In this document: in pieces, positions 1-13,600 of the stretch | Numbering within the stretch: position 1 is the first letter of the stretch | Layout of the letters: each line of letters starts with the position of its first letter | From: Gorsachius magnificus | Lineage: Eukaryota > Chordata > Aves > Pelecaniformes > Ardeidae | Reading direction: 5' to 3' | Length of the DNA: 64,000 bases | Assembly (NCBI GenBank): GCA_034008185.1 | Contig: CM067084.1 | Span: 62,696,599-62,760,598, forward strand | Translations under genes and position numbers: made by a program | Notes under the pieces: generated by a model | The model's database searches: none | Told to the model about the DNA's origin: nothing | What the model saw: only the letters and a program-made list of their open reading frames with translations

Positions 1-2186
1 CTATAAATCTCATATACATGGTTGCCAGCAGTAACAGTTTATAGCAACTAAACTGTGCAGCATCAGATCCCATCATCTGCCCTCTGCTGAGAATATTATT
101 GACCAGGTGACTGCGTCTGTGAAGTCTGGGAATGTTTTCAATAGTGCAAAGGCAAACAGACAGAAACACCTCAGGTCTACCATATGTGTAGAACAAATAC
201 CCGACTGATTCTGCAAAGTTCAGAGCTCTTAAAAATTCTGGCAACATGCATTTCACTTCTGCTTTACCAAGGTAAGCATGCATTTTATAGGGAAAATATA
301 AAAGTGAAATCTCACCACTTTAAATAATTCCTTCATACTTCAAGAATTCTAGTAATTCAAAATGATTCATTGATCTCTAACAGGCTGCCTAGGGATGATC
401 ACAGAGACTCCTAAAGCGTTGCATATTGTCACATTCTTCCACCTGGTGATAAGATACCCAGAGGGGGAAATTGCCATCCCTTAGGTCCTTAACACTGAAC
501 AGAAATCAGTCTCCAAAACCCAAATTATCACTCTTTCTTCCTTATGAAAAGCCATGACAGCTCACTCACAGCAATAATAGGATTAGTTTGCCATGCAAGT
601 ACATAAACACCTCCTCTTCTTTGATCTCTGCATCCCAGTTACTCTTTCAAATCCCCCAAACAATTCAGCCCTATCTGATAGCAATCATAAGAGAAAGTGA
701 AAAGCTGTGCTTCCCCAGGTAAGCTTTAATTTTTCCTCCCGCAGGTGCCACAAGGGTCTTCTTGTTCTTTGAAAGATGTAGGACACCATTGCCACCCAAG
801 TGGTGCCATCACTTCCTCCTGTGTGCTATTGAGTGTCCACAGGTACTGCATAAAAACTCCCCTCAATCATAGTTATCTATCTTGCAAGAACTTCAGCAGG
901 AACTTCTGTCAACACCGAACTTGGGGTTTAGCCTTTGTTTAGTGAAAAAACTCCAGAAATACTATTACGCTCTGTCTACCTCCAGAAAATGGTGGGACTT
1001 TGAACTTTATTATATTTCCTGAAGTCTTGTGGGACCTACCATAAATTGCTGCTTCAGGGACCTGATCCAAGAACTATGAACCAGGTTTCTAGAGAATAAT
1101 GCAATATAGTGGCAAAGTGACTGGCACAGGGACATAAAGTACAAGGACAGCTGAATAAAGATGGCTGTTGTTCATTGTTGTTCCCTGTACTAATAGTATG
1201 AGTTCATATCTCTAGCTGAAGCCACAACAGTTAATAAGCAAGTTCACTTAGGGAGAGAATATATAAATATTTTCTATCAAGCATGGAACTTTACTCCAGA
1301 AAAAAATTACTTCCTTCCTTGAAGCCATGAGAGATTACATGAGATTTTCCAGTCTCATGCCCTAGCTTAGCAAGCTAAGAAACACACAAATCCTTAGAAC
1401 AAATAAAACAAGATGCATCAACTTACATAATTATTTAATAAAACACTAAAATAAAAGTTGAGAGTATTAGGGACAATTTTGTAATAACTTGCTGAGTTAA
1501 CTATAGCTTTTGACTCAACACCTTTTATTTCATATTTTCTCTATTTTCCACATTGTGCCAGCAAAATTATTTTTATTCAAGATCACTGAAATTGGAGACG
1601 ATTTCTGCTGCAGCATGTGAAAAAGAAGGAAATAAATCCTGATCTTCAGCTTCTGAGTGATGGGGCAATGCTTTAAACACTTCCTGTTTGGGCCCTGCAT
1701 GTCCAGGTTGTTTCTCTGGCATTTTTGGCTGACATAGGTGAATGAAAGAGTCTGAGGAATCCAGGCCTGAAGTTTTCTAACACCAACCTGGATCCTAAAA
1801 ACTGAGCTTCATCCAAAACATGTTAAGGGATTGAAAAAAAACCCCCAGACTATTGAATCTTTTCAGGGAAAGTTTTAAAACAAAATCCAATGAAAGATTT
1901 CAAATTGAATTCTGTTTGGTTTTTTGCTCACATTACCCTCCTATGGAATGTAACAAGTTTAGTAGAGTTATGGGGATGTTCCTTCCTTTACTATTTCATG
2001 TCTATTGTTTCACTTACTCAACAAACTTCCTTTCAGTTGGGAAACTTAGGGAGCAACAAAGAATCATGACTGTGGTGCCCTTAAGAGTCATGAAGTTACA
2101 GATCAGGAAATAAGCTCTTTGTATGTGAAGATAGATGGACATTATAAATTGTTGTGGTACTCTTTCTTAAAAGGAGGAAAAAATTA
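1..2186. other. Intergenic, no gene recognised
   Basis: AT-rich unique-looking sequence. Open frames on both strands are short, lack similarity I recognise and are not bounded by a coherent set of splice sites. No repeat family was recognised either. Confidence 0.5.
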
Positions 2187-4140
2187 TCATAGAATCATAG
2201 AATCTTTTATGTTGGAAAAGACCTTTAGGATCATCAAGTCCAACTGTTAACCTACCACTGCCAAGTCCACCACCAAACTGTGTCTCTAAGTGCCACATCT
2301 ACAAGTCTTTTAAATACCTCCAGGGAAGGGGATTCAACCACTTCCCCAGGCAGCCCATTCCAAAGCTTGACAACCCTTTTGGTGAAGAAATTCTTCCTAA
2401 TATCTAAACAAAACACAACTTGAGGACATTTCCTCTTGTCCTGTCTCTTATTAGCTGGGAGAAGAGACCAACACCCACCTTGCTACAACCTCCTTTCAGG
2501 TAGTTCTAGAGGGTGATAAGGTCTCCCCTCAGCCTCCTCTTCTCCAGACTAAACAACCCCAGTTCCCTCAGCCCCTCCTCGTAAGACTTGTGCTCCAGAC
2601 CCCTCACCAGCTTTGTTGCTCTTCTCTGGACATGTTCCAGCAATGCAACATCTTTCTTGTAGTGAGGGGCCCAAAACTGAACACAGTATTCAAGGTGCGG
2701 CCTCACCAGTGCCGAGTCCCTACTCCTGCTGGCCACACTATTCCAGATACAAACCAGGATGCTGTTGGCCTTCTTGGCCACCTGGGCACACTGCTGGCTC
2801 ATACATAGCCAGCTGTCAACCAGTACCCCCAGGTCCTTTTCCACCAGGCAGCTTTCCAGCCACTCTTCCCCAAGCCTGTAGCGTTGCATGGGGTTGTTGT
2901 GACCGAAGTGCAGGACCCAGCACCTGGCCTTGATGAACCTCATACAATTGGCCTTGGCCCACCAATTCAGACTGTCCAGATCTCTCTGCAGAGCCCTCCT
3001 CCCCTCGAGCAGATCAACACTGCCACCCAACTTGGTGTCATCTGCAAACTTACCGAGGGTGCACTTGATCCCCTCGTCCAGACCTTTGATAAAGATATTA
3101 AACAGAACTGGCCCTAAAACTGAGCCCCAGGGAACACCACTTGTTACCAGCTGCCAACTGGATTTAACTCCATTCACCACAACTCTTTCGGCCTGGCCAT
3201 CCGGCCAATTTTCTACCCAGCAAAGAGTATGCCTGTCTAAGCCATGAGCCACCAGCTTCTCTAGGAGAATGCCTTGAGAGACAGTGTCAAAGGCTTTACT
3301 AAAGTCCAGGTAGACAACATCCACAGCCTTTTCCTTGTCCACTAGGCAGGTCACCTGGTCATAGAAGGAGATCAGGTTGGTCAAGCAGGACCTGCCTTTC
3401 ATGAGCCCATGCTCACTGGACATGATCCCCTGGTTGTCCTGTACATGCCTGGTAAGCGCACTCAAGATGAACCACTCCATAATCTTCCCTGGTACCAAGG
3501 TCAGGCTGACAGGCCTGTAGTTCCCTAGATCTCCTTCCAGCCATTCTTGTAGATGGGTATCACATTTGCCAACCTCCAGTCAAACTGGTTAGCCAGGACT
3601 GCTGATAAATTATTAAAGTGGCTTGGTAAGCACTTCCACCAGCTCCCTTAGTACACTGGGGTGGATCCAATCCAGCCCCATAGACTTGTATATGTCTAAG
3701 TAGTGCACCAGGTCACTAACCATTTCCCCTTGGATTATGGTGGCTTCATTCTGCTCCCCATCCCTGTCTTCCAGCTCAGGGAGCTGGATACCCCTAGAAC
3801 AACTGGTCTTACTCTTAAAGGCTGAGGCAAAGAAGGCATTAAGTACCTCAGCCTTTTCCTCATCCTTTGTTACTATGTTTCCCCCCAATCCAATAAAGGA
3901 TGGAGACTATCCTTAGCCCTCCTTTTGTTGCTAATGTATTTATAGAAACATTTTTTATTGTCTTTTATGGCAGTAGCCAGGTTAAGTTCAAGTTGGGCTT
4001 TGGCCCTTCTGATTTTCTGCCTGCATAACCTCGCAACATCCTTGTAGTCCTTCTGAGTTGCCTGCCCCTTCTTCCAAAGGTCATAAACTCTCCTTTTTTT
4101 CCTGAGCTCCAGACAAAGCTCTCTGTTCAGCCAGACTAAG
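2187..4140 (-). mobile_element. CR1 LINE, 5'-truncated, long reverse transcriptase ORF
   Basis: This is a chicken-repeat-1 type non-LTR retrotransposon read on the minus strand. Its 3' end is at 2187, where the plus strand shows the complement of the typical CR1 tail (TCATAGAATCATAGAATC). The copy runs up to about 4140, where homology to the other long copy (about 31.0-33.9 kb) stops, so the 5' end including the endonuclease is missing. An open frame of about 330 codons (3498 down to 2506) carries the reverse transcriptase palm: LDFSKAFD at about residues 64-71, [10 protein letters not shown] at about 121-130 and the catalytic FADD at about 151-154. Upstream, 3888-3613 holds another piece (the NAFFASAF block) in a different frame, so at least one frameshift separates them. 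It is not expected to move on its own. Confidence 0.93.
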
Positions 4141-7100
4141 ACTACAAAAACAACTGTTTGCCCCTTATTTTTAAATGAAAATTCATTTCATGACAAGCCC
4201 CATGATGGAATTGCAACAGCATTCTAATATTTGGTTTTAATTAGGTTTCTATTTTTTTCACCTGCTGTATTCACTGCTCTATCAGAGCTGGTGTGCATGA
4301 GTTTTTCTTGCACAGCACTTGCAGGAGGCTGGACATAGTGGTTGAAGAGATTTGAGGATCAGGACAGATTTTACCTTTTAGAAGTGAAGTGGTAGAAGCT
4401 AGGACAGCGTTATCGACCAGAGCAGGGCCCTTTTGCCTGTGGAACTGACAGATTTCCAGTGTGTTGGGATAATTCCCTGATTAATTTCCTAACAGTTGCT
4501 TTGTCTGCTTTCTCTCATATTTGTGTCACTTCTTTCTTCTGTCACCTGTATGTCCTTCCCCTTTTTGCTGCCTTTGTCTTTCTTCGCCATCTCTTTGGTC
4601 TCAGATGGGTATTCCTCACCCTTTATCAGTGCACTTCCTTCAATACAAGGAACTTCACTGGTGCCAGCATTAGTTATCTGTGTTTAAAACACCTACAGAA
4701 AAAAAAAAAAATCAATAGAGTTTCTCCCTTTGTGCTGATTGTGAAATGCAAAATATTCGTCCTGAGCAACACAGTGCAGGGTCTCAGTATTACCACTTTT
4801 TCATATCCATCTCAGTTCCTTGCTGCAGGAGTTCTACCTAAAAATTTATTAATCCCTTGCTTGTGTCTTCTTATTTCCCTCCAAAAAAGGAAATAACCTA
4901 TTTCAAGAGACCAAAGATTCCTCATCGCCCAGGAGTCATGACAAATTCAGCCCTGGGGAGGAGCGGTGGCTCCATGTTAGCCAAAGTATACACTGAAATG
5001 CTGTTCTGGTGCTTATGGTTTCCAAACAAGTGTCATGTGGCAAAGATGTCACTTGGTACTTGATAGTTTAATCAAACCCTCAGGAGTAGCAGACATTAAT
5101 TATCTTGTAGTCCAAAAACATTATTCCCTTCCCAAAGTGACATCATTTCAGTATGACAAATGCATCTCCTTTCACTTTTCTGACTGGAACACTAACACCA
5201 AATAATTCATCAACAGTATCATTTTTTATTTAATAGCATTGTTGCTCGGGTGGAAAACACTGCAGAAATGGAGAACATTGCTATGAGCATGGAGGCAAAA
5301 GTCAGGCCTCTGAAATAGATTGAAGCCTCTCCCGTTGTGGCCATCTTTTCCTTAGCAGTTGTTAAACAGCAAGTTAATCTCAGTTCCTACTTATCTGTTG
5401 GAAACTAACCTTGGCATCAGGATCCTTCTACCCGTTTACAGATGTTTCCCTCTCTGTGAGGTGACTTCTCAGATGCTGAGTCTTGACGTTCTCCTTGGGT
5501 TTCCATTTAAAAGTGCTCTGCTGAGGCGTAAACTTACTCCAGTTTGCAGGGAGACATTAATTCAAATGGGAATAAAACTTTTGATTATAGTCAGAAGGCC
5601 AGGCTGGTGCTGAGGTTTTGCGCTCACCTTTAACAAATGGTTTTGTCTATTGCCTGGCCAGATGATAATTGTGTCTGGCTACACCCAAGAGACATCAGCA
5701 TTTTTAAAGAATCTCCAGCTATCCAGGAAAAAAGCCAGACTCTAGCAGTCACCCTCTTCTGGCAGAAGCATTAAAAACTGGTATTTGATTAAGTTTCAGG
5801 CTAATGACTTGCAGCACTCGGGGCAGTTTCGGCACGGAGCAGGCAGGTGCGTTCATCCCCAGGCCCACGGCCCGCATGTGCAGCTGCCAGCAGGGCTCCT
5901 GCACAGGGTGGTGCTGGCGCCGGGAAGCCAAAGCAGCCCGGGCCCCCGGCCCCCCGGGGCCCCCCCGGAACCCATTTCATTATGCCCCGGGGGCCAGTTC
6001 CTGCCCCAGCGGCGCCACAGCAGGGCCAGGTCTCCAGCTCCCCACAGCCCTGCCCCACCTGGCCATGGGCCCCATGTCCTGGCCTGGCCTCAGCCCGGCC
6101 CTAGGAAGGTGCCTGATGCCTGGGCCTGGGGCTGCCCCAGTGCCCCCCAGCTGCCTGCTCCTGGCTGGGGCGGCGGGACAGGCCCCGGCTGCCAGGCCCA
6201 GCGTCAGTAAGCAGTACCACAATCAGCAGTACCCAAAAGGGAGGCTCTTGCCAGCAGCCCATCAGGCAACAAAAGCACCCTGGCACCATTTTAGCTGAGG
6301 AAAACAGAAAGAGCTCTTGGAGCTGCTGGCTTTCATTTATTTCTGTGAATGTCCTTACATGCAGCAATTGCTATGCAAGTGGTACGTTTCATTGCATTCA
6401 GCTCAGTTTTTGCTTTCAGCTGGAAATCTGTTGGATGATAAGGGTGATTTCAGAGTGTCTGGTGAGCTACGGTTTGCTGGAAATGGCCGTTTCAGTGGTC
6501 ATGGTCTGTTGTGCCTGGGCCAGCACCCCTGCATGAGATTGGCAGGTGCCATCCCAGTGGAGACCCTGCGGTAAAGGGTCATTTTAGGAATAACACCTCT
6601 TGGGATGACTGCCCCTCCTATACACAGTGAAACCATGAGAGAACACCTGACTCCCAAGAGCCACACAAAGCTGTCACACACGTTCCTCTGGAAAGCTGGG
6701 CCCTCAGCAAGTGCAGAGGTGTTTAAAGCAGACACAAGCGTGGGGTTAGGTGGTATTTACAGATGGCTGTGTGTAGAGCAGGCAGGCAAGGGAGACACAG
6801 CACTCGGTCCCAAGGAGTACTGCAGCTTCTGGCAGGGGTGCGCAGACTCCGTGTGGCTCCTCAGTGGGATGCTTGGCAAGAAGAAACCAAGTGTGAGACA
6901 GAGGAAGCAGGAAACAACAGAGGGAGAGACTCTTAGTCATAAAGCTAGCAAGGGGTGAATGAAAGCAGGGTGAAAATGACAGATTTTTGTCCTGACATAC
7001 AAACACAGGGATTTCCCCCTTTCACGTGGAAGTGAGAGCTTTGCCATGCATGGCCAGCTATTGGCATAGTTTCATCTCCCCCAGATTCAGCCCCTCATAC

Positions 7101-7540
7101 GAGCATGTTCTGTACCACAGACCTGTGTTGCTCTCTGACACATTGACTTTTCTCCACCCAGCTGGAAGATAATGTAATACCATGGGTGCCACTTACTTTC
7201 ACACTGTTTTTGTCCCCCACCCCCGCCTTTCAGAGTGATGGTACAGAGTCATGGAGAGACGAATGGGCAAATACCATGAATCAGAGCCTTCTCCAGCAAT
7301 TCTGCTCTGCATGTCAGCACGGAAGGGTCAGGAGATTTCCTCTCCTGCATGGTGCAATTTTCTCCTCAGCCATATCTGAAGGTTTGTCTCAAGTTGCAAT
7401 CCTATGATCTCACAACCTGCAGTTTTACCTTCCCTTGTGCCTTATTTTTCAGTATTGTAAACACAATCTTGTCCACTTGACCTCCATACATTATTTCATT
7501 TAGCTCTACTGGACTTCTAACTCAAGCCTGTGCCGTCTGA
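4141..7540. other. Intergenic, no gene recognised
   Basis: No supported exon was found. The only compositional feature is a GC-rich patch at about 5810-6220, listed separately. Long open frames in that patch on both strands are explained by base composition (few stops in GC-rich DNA) and encode low-complexity proline, alanine and glycine. Confidence 0.5.
5810..6220. other. GC-rich intergenic patch
   Basis: About 400 bases that are clearly richer in G and C than the AT-rich flanks, with C-runs such as the stretch around 5938-5968. By rough hand count there are about 22 CpG, which is below the number expected from base composition, so it falls short of a clear CpG island. It could be a decayed island, the promoter of an unannotated transcript, or a local compositional patch. 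No coding exon or splice structure was recognised. Confidence 0.45.
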
Positions 7541-7659
7541 CCAGGTTGGACGGGGCTCTGAGCAACCTGATCTAGTTAGTGGTGTCCCTGCCGACGGCAG
7601 GGGGGTTGGACTGACCTCTAGGGGTCCCTTCCAACCCAAAACATTCTATGATTCTATGA
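7541..7659 (+). mobile_element. CR1 LINE 3' tail fragment
   Basis: A short 3'-end CR1 fragment on the plus strand. It runs from CCAGGTTGGACGGGGCTCTG through GGTCCCTTCCAACCC to the terminal tandem ATTCTATG ATTCTATGA. No coding capacity remains. Confidence 0.93.
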
Positions 7660-10600
7660 AACAGGCTATTTCCAATTGCAAACTAATAGTCCTCTGTCTA
7701 GGAAGCCACTACACTGCCTCACACAGGGTTTATTTACAAGGTACCTTGCAGACAGATGTTTCAGCACTCTGGGACGACTGGAAGCTGTGTAGCCATGTTA
7801 AAAAAGTGTTAAGCCACAGCTGCAGGTTTGCGAGTTGGGCTCTGCACCCTGCTAACTATAGCACAAGCAGAGGGAGCTCATATCTGCTGGTGAGTGACCA
7901 CATAGATACAGGTATAAGGAAGTGAATAATAATAATAAAAGCCACATATAAAAATTTGCTGGAATGAAAATGTCTGATATGGCTTATTTTGTTGAAGAGT
8001 ATAAAGTTCAAAGACGGCAACTTCAACTTCATGAAATCCAGCAATGAGGAAGTAAACATGTAATAAGAGTATTAATCATAGCTAGATCAAAGGTCCTGTT
8101 TGAAATGAACAGGACAAGGTATAGTCCTCATCACAAAGAAGCAATCAAATGGTTTATCAAAATAACTGATTTTTGGATGACACTTTGATCTGCATTAGTG
8201 GGGGAAAAAAAGTATTTTTTGACAGTAGCACCTGTAGGTCAAAACAGTCTGAAGTTTATCCTGTTTTAAGAGACTGAGTCAAATTATATGCAGCAAGCCT
8301 CAGATATGGAGAAAAATCCAGTGTCAGAGGATGCCAGGGCAAGGCACCCTCTGAGCCCTCAGAGTTTTCCTGCGACTGCCATGCTTGGTCCTCAGACCAC
8401 TGGTAGTTCATCTTCGCCCCTACTTCTTCACCCTCATGCTTCCCAGCATTTGATCCTGTCATTACTGATTAGGGTGTGTTTAATGTTCAGGTGACCTAAG
8501 TTGCTCCTTCACAGCTGGTAGCCACCTCCTCCCCACCCTCAGCTAAGATGGAATACTTTACAACAGATGAAAAGTGTGCACGTATCAGCTGGACTATGAG
8601 ATTTACTTATACCCCTCCAGAGATGTTTCAAGGTAAGCTATTTTACTTTATCCTAAACTTGAACAGAAGCATGCATTTAGATACAGACTTATCTCATTCC
8701 ATCTTAGGGAAAAGAAGAACAGAGGGATAGGACAACAGAAAACTAACGTGTGCACCATCTTACCTGTGCTTGGCACTACTGTAAGATTTAACTAGTCCTC
8801 AACTTTTCAGGTCCCTCATCACCTGGAAGACGAAGTGCAGTCTGCCTTCCTTCCATGTCCTGACTCTACCTTGTAGCTTCAAGGCTGATGCTTTTAAATC
8901 TTAAAGTCCTTTTCTCCTAATTTTCTTCCCCAGGGTCTCCTTCCCCTTGCAGTCTCACCTGTAATGCACATCAGGAAGTGGTGGTAAGCCCACAAGTCTC
9001 AATACTTGAATTACTTGCCAGGCATCAGCCAGTATCTGCCTACACACGACTACACATCTGCAGGAAGGAAGGGGTAAAACAATCTTAGACTGAAATCACC
9101 ACCTGCCAATTGTAGCTTCACAGTGTGGTATAAGTAAAAAGGCAAAAGGTGCATATAATGTGCCAAAAAAAGTCTCTGTCTTACCACTTAGCTGTACATG
9201 GCAACTAAGGGAGCCCATACATGGTAAAAATAAAGTTTAATGTAGGAAGTCTTTTACATGACAAGGGAGCTATAATGCAGCGCACTGTCTTTACACTTTT
9301 ATGTGTACTTGAAGGATATGCAGCTGGAATGGATCCACATTTTCAGTCTATAAAATGAAATTTTATGTTTACTATTCAACAGAAGCCAAATTAATTCTGT
9401 GTCCTGCATCAACAACGTACTTTGATAATCAAATTATTTATTTAATACTAGCCCACAGAACATGAACTCTGACCAGTCCAGTCTCCTTCTCAGCCCCCAG
9501 TGAAGCCCACAGTCTCGTTCAGTCTTGGATTAGATTTGAAGAACTGCACGTAGTAAAATGGTGTGTGCAGAGAGAGGGCAGGAGAGCTGCAGCCTGTACA
9601 CCAGACTGCATTGCGAGAGCAGCTGAGGACTTTGCAAGCACCATGTCAAAGCGCCCTGAAGGTGTTATAAAGCGATACCATGTTGAGGGCACTAAATTGG
9701 TTTCATACATTTTGACAGTCTTAGTTCTCCACAGCTAGAGGGAGGGAAACAAAGCATCGTAGTCACAGAACAGATCTCTAGGCACCATCCAATCTATTTT
9801 CCCACCTTATTACTTCTTCCAGCTTTTAACACAGGCTTGGAAATTTATATTATTTCTCTCTTTACTGTATTTGAAGATTTTAATACCTCCTCAATTTGGT
9901 TATTTGCCACAGATATGTTTTGGGTCCCTAGCTTCTTAAAAGCAAAATAAAATTAACAAATCACACATCCTAAATATTGCTTAATCCCTCCTGGGGTCAA
10001 ACAGTCTCACAGAGCAAGCTATTGCACAGGGGGGACTACATGATGTGCAGGCTCCATCTGCCCCTGAAGTGTGTGTGCAGCACTGGGCCAGCAGCGTGCT
10101 GAGCCGTGGCTCCGTTCCACGGAGACACTTTCCACGTTTATTGTTCTTGATTAGAAAAACGTTCCAAATTTTAGAAATGACATTTAAGTCTGTGTAATGT
10201 TCCAGTTTAGTTTTATCAGGGCAAACTTTAAAATAGATTGTCTATTAGTCTTTGTTACTATATTTCTCTTATGAGTGTGAGCGGGAAGAGCATTAAGGCA
10301 GGCCATAAATCAGATGCATACTTCTGGTGAGTGCAGGAAATCCTTTAACCTTTATGTTTCACAGAAATAGGAATAAATACGGATTTATTCCTATTGTCTA
10401 CATTTTCCGAAACATCACCTGAGGAGGCATTTCCAGAAGCAAAATGATCAGAATAAGAAAACAAAGACAAAAAAAAAAAAAAATCCCCCGAAAACATAGT
10501 GGTGCCTAAAGCACAAATTACAAGCCATTGCCTCCTACTCATATAAGACAGGAGACACCAAAAAACTCCTGCATTTTTATCTTCATTTGGTTTTTTGGGG

Positions 10601-13600
10601 CTGGGCGTGGGGGATAAAGAAAAAAAACCCAAACAAAAAAAAACCACCACAGTACTGAGACTTGAGACAATTCTCTTAACACCAATAGCGTGCAAGTGTG
10701 TCCATTGGAAAATAATCTGCCCTTAGTGACTGACTCCCAGTGGAAAACTTGGCTGCTTGCCAAAATGTAAATATCCCTTCATGTATGCAGGAAATCATTT
10801 TCAGCAAAACCAGAGCTGGTCTAGCAGGATGGGAGATCCTGAGCAGTGCACCATCCATATATTCTTACTGGAATGGGTTAAAAGGCGCTCACAGCAGCAA
10901 GTTATGGATGACACCGGTGAGAATTTAAGCATGCAGCATAATGGTAAAGCAATTAATAAGACCAGTTGCTAACAGTTGCACAACAGAGTAGTGTTTTAAA
11001 ATTCCTGTGCTCTTTAACAATAATGTGGAGAGACATTGTGAAGGGGGGGGGGGAAAGCCTGGCATGGAAGGGACATTCCTTCAGTTCCTCTCAAAAGTTT
11101 GAAAAACCTCTGGATAGGAAAATAGTATTGAGCAGCCAATTCTTTCCACATTTGGCTAAGCCCAATGCCCAAAATACACAGAACACTACTTCACTTTGAA
11201 AGGATTGCAATACTCCTATCTGAGTCATCTGAAAGCAAATAAAATGAGACCTAAACAAATAAACCTAATTGTGCATGGAAACAAATCCAGCTCTCCAGCT
11301 TGGCCATGGCTTTGTTTTTGTTAGTTTAAAGCCTGCATATGCAGTTTTAGTGGCATCAGGAGTTATACAAATATTGACAACAAATTGCCAAATGTTGTTT
11401 TTTTCCCCTCAGTGCACAGTGTGAAGAAGCTGGGGGAATGCTTCTAGGAACCTTCCCTAGTGCACTGAACCAAATCACAGCTTGATGGGATCCGTGCCAG
11501 CCTCTTCTCTGAAGGGTAGACACTAATGAGATTAAGCTTGTTGACTGTTATTGTCAGACTTTTATTTTTCACTTGTGAACTCTGCTGAACACAAACCCAG
11601 GCTTTCGAAACGTAGCTCAAATGTTTGCACCATAGCCAGGGCATTGTCACATGCTCTGTCCTCCACCCTGTGATTTGTTGCTAGTTTGTGTCATCCTTAA
11701 CCTGCTTCTGGTGGTTCGGCCAGGAGAGAAACAAGTAACGATGACAAGTGAGAAAACCAAGCTGCTCTCTGACATCCTTCCTTTAGAATGCTATTGCCAC
11801 TTGCTGGTTGTGGAGAAGGGGCAGTCATCTTGAAATTGAAATCACTCATGAAATCCTGCTGTCATCTGTCAAAGGCATATTTTGATCAAGTTGGTCTCAA
11901 TCCTTAGCAGCTCACAAGAAGAAAAGAAAATACATCGAATCTTGATCTGTTGCAAGCCAAAGTTAGAGAAAATATATTTACATTTGACTTTTAAATGAAG
12001 CCCAGACTTTCCTCTCGCACAGAGCCAATGAAACAACAATTTTCTTCTTCTTTGCCTCACATTCACAAGACACCTACAACTTTGATTATTCTAGCTGGCT
12101 GGATAACAAGGTTTCCATCTCGCAAAAACATAAACTTTTAATCCCAGGTTTAAAAAAAAAAAAAAAAAAGGGAACAATTTTAGAATTGAATGAAGACCCC
12201 GAGAGTTTCCATGCAAAGAAACCACAAAAATCAGACTCATGCACCCTCCTCAAAAGCCCAAGGGTTAAGACACTTTATCTGCAAAACTGGAGAGATTAAT
12301 TCATATTACTATTTTTTCTAATTCATCCTGAGAACTTAGAACTTGGTCTAGTTCATCTCAAAGATCACCCAACTATTAGGTTATTGAACACCCTGCAACG
12401 AACTTCTCTCTCTTCCTCTCTTTTTTATCAGAAATGGCATGCTACATGTAAGAAACTCCCCCCAAGAGTTTCATCACAAGTACTGAAGTTCCAGGAAGAG
12501 TTTTAGGTTTTAGTTTTAACATCTCCAGCAAGAAAGTTCTTGACTAATTGTACATCTCTTAGCTTTCACCATTGTAACATCCACTCTTCAGTTATTACAG
12601 CATTATATGCTCAATATATTCAGTAAGACATTAATGCAGAAGCATCTACAAAGGCTTTCTGTATCACATTTCTTGTCATGGCACAAGTGTTCCTAAGCAC
12701 TTGCACAGTAAAGGGTGAATCATTAAATCGGTAGAAGGCAGGCATAGTGGAAAGGCATGAGAACTTGCGGATTTGTGAGAAAGCAGAGGAAAAAAGATCC
12801 TCTCTATTTCACTAACTCTGGACCTTCATAAAAAAAACCCAACACAATGCTTGGGACTGTTCATGCTGTGAGCAAACACTGAAATATGACAAGGCATCAA
12901 GGCATGTTGCGTTACGTGATATTCAGGCAGCTGCTGTGATGGCAGTTTCAATCCACCAACTGGTGCAACGAAACAAATCTGAAATGTAAAAGCTAGATTT
13001 CCACCAAAATATTTTGTTAATATTACATGCATGTAAGTCGGGGAACTCAGACTACTAATCCCCACAGCTACCCTAAGTCAGCCCTGGAGGACAAAGCAAC
13101 AACGCAGCTGCACAGATAGGGTCTCAGAAGGTATTCTAGGTTTCAGTTTGCTGACTGGAGCGTGCAAAATTTCTCTAGCAATGTTTTGTTAGTGAATTTT
13201 CTTTGAAAATTGTTGAAGGGGGAAAATACCCGTTGCTTTTCTGTGGAATGCAAGTATGAAATGACTGCGCACCAACATACGAAGATAGCCAGATATAGCC
13301 AAATTTGTATGAACACCTACTAGTGGAAAGTCCCACCCTGTGCAACAGACCTCAGCAACATGCTTTAAGTCAGAGGAGAAGAGAGGGGAATCTCCTTGGG
13401 TCCTTGATTGCAATTTGGACACTGACAAACTTCATGGCATATGCCACCCTTGAAACTTGTCCTGCGCTAAAACCAGCCCCATCCCTCCTTGAAGCCAGCC
13501 AGCCTGCCAGCACGGGGGTGGGTTGCCCTAAGTCCTCGCAAGGGGTGCAGACCCACCATGCGCAGAACCAGAGCCTTGCTTGCCCCATCTCAGCTGAAAT

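Noticed and set aside
2590..3247. Plus-strand open frames opposite the CR1 reverse transcriptase
   Set aside because: These are antisense shadows of the CR1 coding strand. The same peptides reappear opposite the other CR1 copies, for example at 32902-33259 and 54701-55210.
5785..6298. Overlapping open frames on both strands in the GC-rich patch
   Set aside because: All are proline, glycine and alanine rich with no domain, and frames on opposite strands are equally open, which is the mark of composition rather than coding.
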